Source: Nemertoderma westbladi | Lineage: Eukaryota > Xenacoelomorpha > Nemertodermatida > Nemertodermatidae | Direction of reading: 5' to 3' | DNA: 64,000 nt | Assembly: GCA_032718475.1 (NCBI GenBank) | Contig: JAUCBJ010002164.1 | Coordinates: forward strand, 1 to 64,000 | Shown here: positions 1-10,971 of the stretch, one piece after another | Layout: each line of letters opens with the position of its first letter | How positions within the stretch are numbered: position 1 is the first letter of the stretch | Notes under the pieces: model-generated | The model's input: only the letters and a program-made list of their open reading frames with translations | Told to the model about the DNA's origin: nothing | The model's database searches: none | Program-made: the position numbers and the translations under genes

Positions 1-2
1 GC

Positions 3-1244
3 AAAGCAAAGTCAACGCCGCCAGATTCAGCATCAGTTCCCAAGTTAGAATTGACAGCTGCGAGACTAGGAGTTAGAGCCACAGCCTACCTAGTGGATAC
101 TATTCCCAACATAGTGGAGACACACTACTGGACGGACTCCATGGTAGTGCTTGGTTGGCTACATAACGAAAGGACGAGATACCCGATATTCGTCGCAAAT
201 AGAGTGGACGAAATAAGGGCGACCACAGAACTGGAAAGGTGGCACTACTGCCCAACAGACGATAACCCAGCGGACTTGCTGTCGAGGGGCGTAGAACGCC
301 ACACTTTCCTGAAGAAGGAAGTATTGTGGCAGCATGGGCCACAATTTCTGAGCGATAAGGAGGCCTGGCCGCCGTTGAGGAAGGTGGACCCGGGCTCGGA
401 AGTAGTATCAGAAGGAGAAGAGGGAGATTCAGAGGGAGAAGAGATATACTCCCAGATGGTGAGGGAGATTAGGGACGTGCAACCAGGACGGGAACTGTGC
501 GATAACCCCACGGATAAACTCCTCAGCTACAGTTCTAGTTGGTATAAGACCAAGAAACTAGTGGCGTACTGGAGAGCCTTCGGGAATTTCCTTGCGGGAG
601 TTGGCAAGGACAAGAAGATCAGGACAACCATAGATCTGGAAGGAGCGGCCAAGGCAGTGATCCGCTATGAACAACGGAATAACTATGGCGACGAGGTGGA
701 ACGCGTCGGTAACCAACAGCACCTCCGACGGGACAGCAAGCTGATTACGCTGTCACCACAACTCAATGACGACAGGATTCTAGTAATGAATTCTAGGGTG
801 GGATACAACAACAGCATAGTCGTACCACCGAAACCCATCATCATTCCTACAGGATCGCCAATAGTCCACCAGATTATATGGGACTCCCACAAATCTATAT
901 TGCATGGGGGCACCAACCGAACCCTCACAGAGATAAGGAGGACCTATTGGGTCAAACAACTGAGGAAGAAGGTAAAAGCGGTAGTGGGGCAGTGCCAGAC
1001 CTGCAGACGAGCGAAGAAGGAGCGAGCCGTACAGGAGATGGCACCACTACCGGCGAGTAGGGTAAGACAGCACGACCCGCCATTTACGCATTGCGGTGTG
1101 GACATGTTCGGGCCGATAAAGATCAAAGTGATGCGACACACGGAGAAACGCTACGGCATTATCTTCATATGCAACAATACGCGGGCGGTAGGGATAGAAC
1201 TCGCCCAAGATGCAACCGCATCAGCGTTCATTAACTCCATCTAA
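3..1244 (+). pseudogene. BEL-A pol fragment: RNase H end, integrase zinc finger and truncated integrase core
   Basis: This is the 3' part of a BEL/Pao gag-pol frame, open from the window edge. It starts at the LELTAARL motif of the BEL-type RNase H and continues through YWTDSMVVLGWL and the end motif NPADLLSRG followed by WQHGPQFL. Around residues 285-330 of the frame lies an H2C2 integrase zinc-binding motif (LHGG...CQTCRRAKK). The integrase core then begins with the first catalytic Asp in THCGVDMFGP. The frame stops just after DATASAFINSI, so the second Asp (usually in DNGTNF) and the Glu are absent. The integrase is therefore incomplete and the copy cannot be autonomous. The gag, protease and RT portions lie outside the window. 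An LTR follows at 1540, which supports the orientation. Family assignment is secure from motif order; whether the break is an internal deletion or a recombination scar is inferred. Confidence 0.9.
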
Positions 1245-1539
1245 CTCCAATTAACGAGGAGGTCCGAATGTATGAGAGAGTTAGGATGAGAGTGAAGAAG
1301 AGATAGGGCGGAAGTGTTGGGGAAACAAAAGTTGCGTGAGAGGTGAGCGCGATCGGCCCGACATGAGACGCCAGGCACACAGGGTAGCGTTATCATACCC
1401 ATAGGGGGCGGCCTGGAAAGCCAACTCCGAGAGAAAAGAATTCCACCCCACACCCGATACTAGATCGGGATCCAGCGGGATTGTAGCGCACTTTTTGGTT
1501 GATGCTATCTTCTTACCGGGAAGATAGCATGGGGGGGAG
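1245..1539 (+). other. BEL-A deleted 3' internal region with hairpin and polypurine tract
   Basis: No open frame matching the missing integrase half is found here, so the distal integrase and the C-terminal DUF5641-like domain appear deleted. An 11-bp perfect inverted repeat, ATGCTATCTTC at 1502-1512 and its complement at 1520-1530, forms a hairpin with a 7-nt loop. It is followed directly by the purine run GGGGGGGAG at 1531-1539, which ends at the LTR start. The purine run is the expected polypurine tract that primes plus-strand DNA synthesis. Confidence 0.7.
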
Positions 1540-2071
1540 TGTTAGCTTATTCAATCCCGCTAACACCCCATAAAGTTATAAGCCGATAAGCAATATTGGG
1601 AGCCACGAGATTGGGTAATTAACCAACTCGTGCCATCCCAATAAGAGTGGGAAGGAAGCACACAATAGAGGGTCAGGGGCCAAACCCCTAACCCAGAGAG
1701 AATAGGTGGAGTGAACGGGAACACTCCAAAGGGCGCCAACAAGGGTATCAACCAATCAGAGGGGGGAAAGGCATCGATTGAGTAGCAATAAGGCCACCAT
1801 GCAATATAACCTGTAACCTGTAATCATATCAGTTCAGTTATCTCAGTGCATTACCGGTGCTAGATTAGGTTACAATAGTTTAGCTAGGGAAGGACCGGGA
1901 CTTTAGTTACCGTATCCCGCCTTCCATATACGACAATACTATATCTATATCTATATCCGCATATCATATTATATACGACAAACAACATCAGAACTCATTC
2001 ACTCTTTATACACGGCGGGGACGCGTGAACTAAAACCGGATAAACCGGGATCCCTCTTGGATCCCGTCACA
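1540..2071 (+). mobile_element. 3' LTR of BEL-A
   Basis: A segment of about 532 bp begins with TGTTAGC directly after a polypurine tract and ends with CCCGTCACA, giving TG...CA ends as expected for BEL/Pao LTRs. A run of TATATC repeats near 1934-1980 may include the promoter. The 5' partner LTR is outside the window, so the boundaries rest on the PPT, the terminal dinucleotides and the abrupt start of the 21-bp minisatellite at the right end. Confidence 0.7.
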
Positions 2072-4960
2072 ATTTGGGAATCAATAATTGTTTTGGGGGG
2101 TAGAATAATTGTTTTTGGGGGATGAATAATTGTTTTTGGGGGATGAATAATTGTTTTTGGGGGATGAATAATTGTTTTTGGGGAATTAATAATTGTTTTT
2201 GGGGTGTCAATAATCGTTTTTGGGGGACGGATGATTGTTTTTGGGGGATGAATAATTGTTTTTGGGGGGAGAATAATTGTTTTGGGGGGATGAATAATTG
2301 TTTTTGGGGGATTAATAATTGTTTTTTGGGGGAAGAATAATTGTTTTTGGGGGATTAATAATTGTTTTTGGGGTGTCAATAATTGTTTTTGGGGGACGGA
2401 TAATTGTTTTTGGGGGATGAATAATTGTTTTTGGGGGTAGAATAATTGTTTTTGGGGTATGAATAATTGTTTTTGGGGGATGAATAATTGTTTTTGGGGG
2501 ATGAATAATTGTTTTTGGGGGATGAATAATTGTTTTTGGGGGATTAATAATTGTTTTTGGGGGATTAATAATTGTTTTTGGGGAATCAATAATTGTTTTT
2601 GGGGTGTCAATAATTGTTTTTGGGGGACGGATAATTGTTTTTGGGGGAAGAATAATTGTTTTTCGGGGGAGAATAATTGTTTTTGGGGGATGAAAAATTG
2701 TTTTTGGGGGATGAATAATTGTTTTTTGGGGGAATAATAATTGTTTTTGGGGGATGAATAATTGTTTTTGGGGGATGAATAATTGTTTTTGGGGGATGAA
2801 TACTGTAATTGTTTTTTGGGGGATAAATAATTGTTTTTTGGGGGAAGAATAATTGTTTTTGGGATGTCAATAATTGTTTTTTGGGGGTAGAATAATTGTT
2901 TTTGGGGGACGGATAATTGTTTTTGGGGGATGAATAATTGTTTTTTGGGGAAGAATAATTGTTTTTGGGGGATTAATAATTGTTTTTGGGGTGTCAATAA
3001 TTGTTTTTGGGGGATGAGTAATTGTTTTTGGGGGATGAATAATTGTTTTGGGGGGATGAATAATTGTTTTTTGGGGGTAGAATAATTGTTTTTGGGGGAT
3101 GAATAATTGTTTTTGGGGGATGAATAATTGTTTTTTGGGGGATGAATAATTGTTTTTTGGGGGAAGAATAATTGTTTTTGGGGGATTAATAATTGTTTTT
3201 GGGGGATTAATAATTGTTTTTGGGGGATTAATAATTGTTTTTGGGGTGTCAATAATTGTTTTTGGGGGATGAATAATTGTTTTTGGGGGATGAATAATTG
3301 TTTTTGGGGGATGAATAATTGTTTTTTGGGGGATTAATAATTGTTTTTGGGGGATTAATAATTGTTTTTGGGGGATTAATAATTGTTTTTGGGTTGTCAA
3401 TAATTGTTTTTGGGGGATGAATAATTGTTTTTGGGGGATGAATTATTGTTTTTGGGGGATGAATAATTGTTTTTTGGGGGAAGAATAATTGTTTTTGGGG
3501 GATTAATAATTGTTTTTGTGGTGTCAATAATTGTTTTTGGGGGTAGAATAATTGTTTTTGGGGGATTAATAATTGTTTTTGTGGTGTCAATAATTGTTTT
3601 TGGGGGTAGAATAATTGTTTTTGGGGGATGAATAATTGTTTTTGGGGGATGAATAATTGTTTTTTGGGGGATGAATAATTGTTTTTTGGGGGAAGAATAA
3701 TTGTTTTTGGGGGATTAATAATTGTTTCTGGGGTGTCAATAATTGTTTTGGGGGACGGATAATTGTTTTTGGGGGATGAATAATTGTTTTTGGGGGATGA
3801 ATAGTTGTTTTTTTGGGGGATGAATAATTGTTTTTTGGGGGAAGAATAATTGTTTTTGGGGTGTCAATAATTGTTTTTGGGGGACGGATAATTGTTTTTG
3901 GGGGACGGATAATTGTTTTTGGGGGATGAATAATTGTTTTTGGGAGATGAATAATTGTTTTTTGGGGAAGAATAATTGTTTTTGGGGGATTAATAATTGT
4001 TTTTGGGGTGTCAATAATTGTTTTTGGGGGATGAATAATTGTTTTTGGGGGATGAATAATTGTTTTTGGGGGATGAATAATTGTTTTTTGGGGGAAGAAT
4101 AATTGTTTTTGGGGGATTAATAATTGTTTTTGGGGGATGAATAATTGTTTTTTGGGGGAAGAATAATTGTTTTTGGGGGATTAATAGTTGTTTTTGGGGG
4201 ATGAATAATTGTTTTTGGGGGATTAATAATTGTTTTTGGGGTGTCAATAATTGTTTTTGGGGGATGAATAATTGTTTTTGGGGGATTAATAATTGTTTTT
4301 GGGGGATTAATAGTTGTTTTTGGGGGATGAATAATTGTTTTTGGGGGATTAATAATTGTTTTTGGGGTGTCAATAATTGTTTTTGGGGGTAGAATAATTG
4401 TTTTTGGGGGATGAATAATTGTTTTTGGGGGTAGAATAATTGTTTTTGGGGGATGAATAATTGTTTTTGGGGGATGAATAATTGTTTTTTGGGGGAAGAA
4501 TAATTGTTTTTGGGGGATTAATAATTGTTTTTGGGGGATGAATAATTGTTTTTTGGGGGAAGAATAATTGTTTTTGGGGGATTAATAGTTGTTTTTGGGG
4601 GATGAATAATTGTTTTTGGGGGATTAATAATTGTTTTTGGGGTGTCAATAATTGTTTTTGGGGGATGAATAATTGTTTTTGGGGGATTAATAATTGTTTT
4701 TGGGGGATTAATAGTTGTTTTTGGGGGATGAATAATTGTTTTTGGGGGATTAATAATTGTTTTTGGGGTGTCAATAATTGTTTTTGGGGGTAGAATAATT
4801 GTTTTTGGGGGATGAATAATTGTTTTTGGGGGTAGAATAATTGTTTTTGGGGGATGAATAATTGTTTTTTGGGGGAATAATAATTGTTTTTGGGGGATGA
4901 ATAATTGTTATTTGGGGGAATAATAATTGTTTTTGGGGGATGAATAATTGTTTGTGGTGA
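2072..4960 (+). repeat. 21-bp minisatellite array, about 137 units
   Basis: A nearly uninterrupted head-to-tail array has a 21-bp unit with core AATAATTGTTTTTGGGGG followed by variable bases (GATG, GATT, GGTGTC, GGAAG, GGTAG, GGACGG). All units keep the G-run on the plus strand. Unit lengths vary by 1-2 nt in the T- and G-runs, which breaks reading frames. Long ORFs here simply translate the repeat (NNCFWG on plus, PPKTIIH or PQKQLLI on minus) and shift frame whenever a homopolymer changes length, so no protein is supported. Variant units recur irregularly, about every 65-280 bp, hinting at higher-order structure. The array starts where the BEL-A LTR ends and decays after 4950. Confidence 0.97.
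4075..4876 (+). repeat. 401-bp higher-order tandem duplication inside the minisatellite
   Basis: The order of variant units at about 4075-4475 is repeated at about 4476-4876 with a constant offset of 401 bp. For example, the segments starting at 4201 and 4602 give identical translated strings of nine units. The two copies look almost identical by eye, so the duplication should be recent relative to the rest of the array. Confidence 0.85.
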
Positions 4961-5744
4961 GAGGGATATTCAATATTGGGGGATGTGAATTGGTGCCACA
5001 AAAAAAATATATTTGGTGGAAAATTTTTTATTTTGGTGTTAAATCATCTAATTTGGGGTTGTATTCAATTAGTGGCGTATAGGCGTATACAAAACAAATT
5101 TTACCCTCTTGACTTGAACAATTCATAACTAATCTCTACGGCAACAACTGAAATTCAATTCTTATGTCAAATTTAAGTTAATGTCTTTGCGCTTTCAGAA
5201 GAGAACAAGATTATTAGACATAGAACAGATACCAAGAACTTCTGAAAGCTTTATTTTATCATTCCACTAAAAAAATGTTCCAACTTAATAGAATATAAAG
5301 TTAATCAATAAAACAGTGGGGACATTACTTTGGTTAGCTTAATATTGTTAGGGAGAGTGTATGGGGGGCGGGGTGGGATGGGGTGCAGCTGATAAAGCCT
5401 CAGTCTACACCCACACAGTACAATTATCGATCGCGTTCGCAAATAATTATTAAGATAAATGTTTAGTAACCGTGTTGTAAACCAGGCTGTGCGACAAATG
5501 CAAAGTAGTTGGAGTTGCCATTCCGGGAATCCTAAGCGAATGTTTCAAAAATTTCCTGATCTTGATTTCAGTAAATCTACAGTTTTCTTTGGCAAGAGAT
5601 TAGGCCTACGCACAAAGTCTGACTACTTATTCACAGTGCTGTCCCCCCAGAACTATACTCCCCAAAAGAAACTGGCACTCATGTCGATGCCATTTAAGTA
5701 AGAAAGAGATGAGCCCTTAAACCTTTCGAGCAGAAACCAAAACT
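4961..5744. other. Intergenic, no gene seen
   Basis: AT-rich DNA follows the minisatellite. A few T/G-rich pieces (4990-5070) resemble decayed repeat units. The 80-codon ORF at 5459-5701 shows no recognisable domain, codon pattern or splice context and is not called. Confidence 0.5.
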
Positions 5745-5840
5745 TGCCAGGCTCCCTGCGGGGATCGAACCCACGACATCTGTATCCTACGTAAAGGACA
5801 TACCGTCATTGAGTTTGTGCTACTGCAATCCGTTCTAATA
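5745..5840 (-). repeat. tRNA-derived SINE head or tRNA pseudogene
   Basis: On the minus strand the sequence reads GTGGGTTCGATCCCCGCAGG, a good Pol III B box with T-arm, preceded by a degenerate A-box-like stretch about 60 nt upstream. A clean cloverleaf with paired acceptor stem and anticodon arm cannot be formed. A tRNA-derived SINE or dead tRNA is therefore more likely than a functional tRNA gene. Confidence 0.55.
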
Positions 5841-6342
5841 CAACCACATGCACAACAACTAACACACAGCCACAACCACAACTAAAGCTATATGAAACTG
5901 CCGTAGGCCACGCTAATCAATGCAATGTGCATACGGTGTACACCCTCAGCATGTACATAGTCTCCCTTTAAGCAGCACTTAGGTAAGTGCCAGGCATACA
6001 GCTGCTTTCTGTAGGCCCATTCCGCTAGTTGCGGTTGCCTCTTTTGTACATTGAATTTATTAAACTGATTTTCCACTTTACCGACGCTGAAGAATTTGTA
6101 ACTAGGGTTTTTCCCAATAGATTTATTAAAACACAGTGTGTCTACTGAGACAGCATCTGTCTGCACATTCTTTATCCTTTAATTACTGGTGCGAACAAGC
6201 ATACGGGAGCGGGAGGTATAGTTTATATGTAATCATCTCTTGGACTAAAGATCAAATTCTGTGGACGATACGTGGTGGATGATAAACCAAACTATATAAG
6301 TATTAGATCTGTTATTGTCTTTTTATAATTTGTTTTGTTATA
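5841..6342. other. Intergenic, no gene seen
   Basis: Mixed-composition DNA with no convincing coding frame. A stretch at about 6305-6342 starting AGATCT and containing TTATTGTCTTTTTATAAT resembles sequence at 8526-8565 on the far side of the LINE (see the finding on flanking similarity). Confidence 0.4.
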
Positions 6343-7965
6343 TAATGACAGGGTATTGCCCGATAACTTTATAGAAGTAAAAGTGTCTGAGTCTGTACTC
6401 CCAGATATTCCCATTGGCGATATCTCCTTTGCAGAAGTGAAGGCTGCTGCAAAGAGCATTAAGACCAATCGTGCCAGTGGAGTAGATGGTGTTCCCCCTG
6501 AGGTCTTTGAAATACCTGAGTGTTTAAAGCTCATCTATCCCATCATAGTAGACATGTACCGAACAACAAGAGTCCCAAAAGAAATGAAAACAAATAAGTT
6601 GGTACCAGTTCCCAAGAAGGGCAACCTAACACTCTATGGTTCTTTTCGGGTAATCTCATTGATCTCGATTGCGGCAAAGCTATACAATAGAATTATATTA
6701 AATCGCATCAGGGATCCCATTGAGAGACTGCTCCGTGGAAATCAGAATGGGTTCCGTAAAGTCGGGGACCATGGAGCCCATTTTGGCACTTAGAAGGATA
6801 ATTGAAGAGTTATCAAAAAAGAAAGACAGGCATCTGGCTGTTATCTTTGTTGACTTCTTCAAGGCCTTTGATTCAGTCTCTCGCTCACGTATGTTCAGCA
6901 TGCTTTCATTATATGGGATTCCTGATGAAATTATTGCAGCAATCAGATCAGTATAATGATGGTTCGACAACATTTGTGTCTACTGTTGACGGTGACACAG
7001 AACCATTTGAAGTGTTATGGGGCGTCCTCCAGGGAGACACACTTGCACCATTCTTGTTCATAATTGTAGTTGACTATGTTCTATGCATGTCCTTAGATCA
7101 TCATAATGATAATGGGGTGATGATAACTCCACCTACTGGCTCCAGAAGTCGAGGAAATCCTGCCAAGTACCTAACTGATCTACACTTTGCTGATGACTTA
7201 GGAGTACTCTCAGAATCACTAGAGGGAGCCCAACGGCTCCTCAGATCATTAGAACATGCTGCTTCTAGTGTTGGTCTTTTTATTAACTCCAGAAAGACCA
7301 AAATTTTGACAGTTAACTTTGAAAGTCCTCAGCAAGTCTCTGATCGGATGAGCATAAGCTCAAAAGATGGTATGCTTGAGCATGTGGATGACTTCTGTTA
7401 CCTGGGATCATGGATCCGGAAGTCAGGTGAGGACCTTCGAATACGTAAGGGAAAGGCATGGGCAGTCTTGAATAGGCTTTCCAGGATTTGGAAGTCAACG
7501 AGAATTAATCGGAAACTTAAGGTCCGATTATTTAGAGCAGCAGTAGTTCCAGTACTCCTCTACGGGAGTCCATGCTGTGCTCTAACTGCTGAGGACACCA
7601 AATCTCTGGATGGCACATTCACAAGAATGCTACGCCGGGTTCATTGTGTCAAGTACAATGCACACATCTCCAACCAGACACTATATAACATTGGAGGTGT
7701 CTCATTGGTTCCCCCAAGCTTGACACTAGAACAAAATCGCCGCCGCTTTGCAGGACATTGCTTTCGCCGTGAGGACCAGCCAGTGCATAATCTTGTACTT
7801 TGGCAGCCTCATGGAGTGAATAAGCATGGTGGAAAACCCATGACTTTCTTGAGACGCATCTTAAAGGACACTGGCCTTGAAGATGCGGATGATCTAGCAA
7901 ATGTCATGGGTGATAGGGAGTTGTGGCGGTGCAATTTTGTCGATAAGCCGGCACAGCATTCTTAA
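6335..7965 (+). pseudogene. LINE copy 1 reverse transcriptase, frameshifted
   Basis: Three overlapping frames (6335-6793, 6720-6956, 6802-7965) together encode the RT of a LINE. Frame one carries the N-terminal RT region with NRASGVDGVPPEVF and VPVPKKGNLTLYGSFR. Frame two has FVDFFKAFDSVSR, the first catalytic Asp region. Frame three has GVLQGD, then FADDLGVLS (the catalytic pair), KTKIL, YLGSWIRKSG and a C-terminal region with LLYGSPC...TRMLRRV and FAGHCFRRED. Breaks occur near 6765 (short deletion relative to copy 2) and near 6955. No apurinic endonuclease domain is present because the copy is 5'-truncated. The C-terminal motifs are of the type seen in RTE/CR1-like invertebrate LINEs; the clade was not determined. 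Confidence 0.88.
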
Positions 7966-8007
7966 AAATGCAGCTGCAATGCAGCATGCCGATCCTAGTA
8001 GTATTTT
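6343..8007 (+). mobile_element. LINE copy 1, 5'-truncated
   Basis: This is a non-LTR retrotransposon fragment beginning abruptly inside the reverse transcriptase at AATGACAGGGTATTGCC, which matches copy 2 from about 12986 onward. It ends with GCCGATCCTAGTAGTA, the same 3' terminus as copy 3 near 43740, where the end runs into a longer (TAG)n. A 5' truncation with a constant 3' end is typical of target-primed reverse transcription. Copies 1, 2 and 3 are very similar by eye over shared parts, so this family moved fairly recently. Confidence 0.9.
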
Positions 8008-8290
8008 AATGGATATACAGTATATATAGGCTCTTCGAGGATGCTTTATTTGAGTTAGAGGTTAATAACTTAAAAAAGTTAAATAGAATAAGTTAAATAA
8101 ATATTAAATAAGTTAAATAGGTTTCTACTATTTAACCTTCAACGAACAAAGGTCCTTCCTAAGCCCATGCTCTCGATTCCTATGAAAGGAATTTGAATAA
8201 TTTTTTTAAATTATGATATTAGACATAGTTAGAGGCTGATTTTATAAATCAATAGTAATTTTCATTGCCAGAACATTTTGGTCGGTAAAG
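8008..8290. other. AT-rich spacer between two LINE 3' ends
   Basis: No coding potential. It contains TTAAATA-rich stretches (8060-8115). It may be genomic DNA carried between two LINE 3' ends. Confidence 0.4.
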
Positions 8291-8515
8291 GGCTAAAGGA
8301 CAGTGGCCTTGAAGATGCGTATAGTCTCGCGAAATTCAAGGGGGGATAGGGAGTGCAACTTTGTTGATAAGCCGGCATAGCAATCTTAATGCACGATGCA
8401 TTACGCTTGACAATAATGGATTGCATGGTGGTGACACAATGTTTTTGTTAAGCCGGCATAGCATCTCAATGTGCAGTTTCAATGCAGCCAGCCGACCATA
8501 GTAGTAGTAGTAGTA
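8291..8515 (+). mobile_element. Diverged LINE 3'-end relic with (TAG)n tail
   Basis: Pieces match the last part of LINE copy 1: AAAGGACAGTGGCCTTGAAG, then GTTGATAAGCCGGCATAGCA and, near 8440-8500, AAGCCGGCATAGC, TTTCAATGCAGCCAGCCGAC, ending in a TAGTAGTAGTAGTAG tract at about 8500-8515. The AAGCCGGCATAGC motif occurs twice, so the relic itself contains a partial duplication. It is more diverged than copies 1-3. Confidence 0.75.
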
Positions 8516-9289
8516 CTGTACTGGAAGATCTATATTATTGTCTTTATAATATACTTTGTTTTATCATTGGCAAGTTTCCATTCAGCTGGGAGATAGACAT
8601 TAAAGACAGCAATATTACAGTTTGATTCGGTCAGAGAAAGTATTTTATGCATAACAAACTTGTTTACATTTCATCGAGGATTGAATGCGTTATGTTAGTA
8701 ATTAACGTTAACATAATTTAAAATCCAGAACGACAAGTTGATTCAGAAGAGTCTCATTAAAGCGATTGGATGTCCACCAAGTTTCTTCTATGAATGAGGT
8801 CGTTAAAGCACATGATGGTACACAGGCTAGTCCTCATGTCGAAAGCATTGCCCAACAAAGGTGTGAGACGGCTCTGGTCAAGTGTCATGCTTGGGGGATT
8901 AATGAGGCACATCCAGCGTGTAGGGTCTGGTTGGAGATTTGATTATTGTACTTGAGTTGAGACAATGAACACCTCGCAGAATGGTGTCACTGATTGGGGC
9001 ACCTACGAGCTACAGTATCATGACGTTGAGTAATCATTATATATACACAAACTTATCGCACGGATTTAAAAAAAATAAAAAGTTGACACAGCAATATCAT
9101 TTGCCTAATCATTTACATGCTTTATCGAAATATACAATATTTTATTTGTCGGCTTGAAATGCGACGTGAAACAAAGGAAATTTATTGGTAGGCTACGGTG
9201 CGCAAAATTTAATTAAAGGCAAAAATACAGTACCAATCTTATTTAATTCCATTAGTGCAGTATATATAACATGATGTACTATATATAAT
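8516..9289. other. Intergenic, no gene seen
   Basis: AT-rich DNA without a supported gene. The stretch at 8760-8990 is less AT-rich but has no sizeable ORF or recognisable motif. Confidence 0.4.
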
Positions 9290-10529
9290 GTGGGGCGAGC
9301 CACGAAGTGAGCGAAGCCTTAGCATATGGGTGCCATTGGCGAGTTGTCTGTCGTCGTCGTCTGTCGTCGTCGTCGCAAATTTATGATCGCTAATAACTCG
9401 GTTATTCCTTAATGAAATTAAACGAAACTTGGTACGTATGTAGTCCGTCAAAAGTTTAGAAAGAATCTGAATTCTGAAGTTTCGTCAAAAACAAACGAAC
9501 GCAACGAGGCACAAGAGGAGGACGAGTATTGTGTTGTGGACTTCTGACTAACGGCAGACAACTCGTTAATGGTTCCCATAAGCTAAAAGGCTTTGCTCAC
9601 TTCCTGCTGCGCGAAGACCCCACGAACGTGTACAACTTTATACAGCAGGTGTGAGAGTGCAGGAGAGACTGGGGGACATCACATGTGTACGTAGGCCCGT
9701 TTCTGATACAACCGCCACAGGTTGGCCACCAATTTCTTTCATTTTCAATTCTATCTGGCTATTCTATCTATTAAGCCTACTTAGCTAATTGTATCAATTC
9801 ACAGTTCTGGTAGGCGAAACAATATGTTAATATTAACGTTATACTACTGTATGTTAACCGTAAACATTGACATCTGTAAAACTGTACCGTAACCGCCTAC
9901 AGTCGGCATGTACACGTTCGTGGGGACTTCGCGCAGCACGTAGTCGGCAAGCCTTGGCATACGGTTCATATAGAGCAAATGGGGCATGTCTAGTTTGGAC
10001 CCAATATCCCATGCTATAAATGTATTCATTCGATATACAATCATATGTTAATCCGCTAGGTGGTGTCAAATTGTTATTCTGCAATTTCGTACTTACCAGT
10101 GCAGCACTGTACAGCAGTACCGTACCGGTAGGCCTATGTCATTACTTCTGAGTCTCTAGCGGATCCCCAATTAAATGTCTTAACTTTTCAATTTCGTAAA
10201 AGATAGACTTCATGATTCTCTACAGGCCACCAAACTTTCAGCTCAGGAAAATGAGGCCTTCCCGAGAAATTTAACATTATCTAAAAACTACATAATCTGT
10301 CGTAGCTGACGTCAGACTGCATGATTTTTCACCAAACTTTACAAACTTTCTAAACTTTCTCTCTACTACTTACCTACTAAGTTTGGTTCAATTCCGAACC
10401 AGCGATGCAGAGAAATTCGCGTTCAAACATTTACCAGACAGACGGACGGACAGACAGACAGACGGACATGCCCCATTTGCCCTATATGAACCGTATGCCA
10501 AGGCTCGCCGACTACGTGTCTCGCCCCAC
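9290..10529. mobile_element. Nested inverted-repeat DNA element, non-autonomous
   Basis: The left end reads GTGGGGCGAGCCACGAAGTG (9290) and the right end is the inverted GTGGGGCGAGACACGTAGTC (complement of 10510-10529). Similarity continues inward through GCCTTGGCATA and a CGTC- or GTCT-rich tract. Inside lie two more related ends: 9555-9640 is an inverted copy of the left end, and 9906-9990 is a direct copy of the inverted right end. Both internal ends carry GTACACGTTCGTGGGG. The structure is therefore two adjacent palindromic units (about 9290-9640 and 9906-10529) or one nested element. No transposase is encoded. A degraded single end is found at about 44305. No clear target duplication was found, so the superfamily is open. 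Confidence 0.65.
10438..10472 (+). repeat. GACAGACG-type microsatellite
   Basis: A short run of imperfect GACA and GACG tetramers lies in the right arm of the inverted-repeat element, mirroring the CGTC-rich tract of the left arm at 9347-9377. Confidence 0.8.
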
Positions 10530-10971
10530 AATACTAGGGTAATGAAATTTAATGTTTACATTTTACTTTTAAAGAGATAAAGACTTTTCATTAATTGAAC
10601 ATTTCAATTTTCGAATATAATTACTCGAATAAGTTGTAATTAGTTTAGTATAGTATAGTATATTTATCTCCATTATTTACCCATATTATATTAATTCCTA
10701 TATTAACTTTAATTTTTGTTAGATTTTGACGTTTATTCTTGATTATTGTAATTTTATTCTAATAATTTATATTTTATTAATGTAATTTATTAGTGATTAT
10801 TTTATATTGTTAATAAGTTTTGGTTACTTTAATATAAAGCTGTACATGTGCCCTTATTCAACTTGTATTTTGATTGATCATAAAGTAGGTGTTTATTAAA
10901 TTATTAAATAAATAATATATTGTTGTACCATTATTTTTTAGAGTTATTTTTTATTATTTATATATTTCTAG
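10530..10971. other. AT-rich DNA upstream of the first detected host exon
   Basis: Strongly AT-rich (many TTTATTA runs), ending in a pyrimidine-rich tract and TTTCTAG at 10971, which serves as the inferred 3' splice site of the next feature. No ORF is supported. Earlier exons may lie further upstream or be absent from the window. Confidence 0.5.

Noticed and set aside
1999-3252. 417-codon minus-strand ORF of PQKQLLIPQKQ repeats (and similar ORFs to 5001)
   Set aside because: It is a translation of the 21-bp minisatellite. Frames change with every homopolymer length variant and both strands are open, so there is no evidence of a protein.
2072-4960. Telomere-like TTTTTGGGGG runs or a CRISPR-like array
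   Set aside because: Units are 21 bp with AATAATTG between the runs, not a telomere unit. Repeats are contiguous without unique spacers and the DNA is clearly eukaryotic.
5459-5701. 80-codon ORF in the intergenic region
   Set aside because: No recognisable domain, no splice or promoter context, and of a length expected by chance in this amount of DNA.
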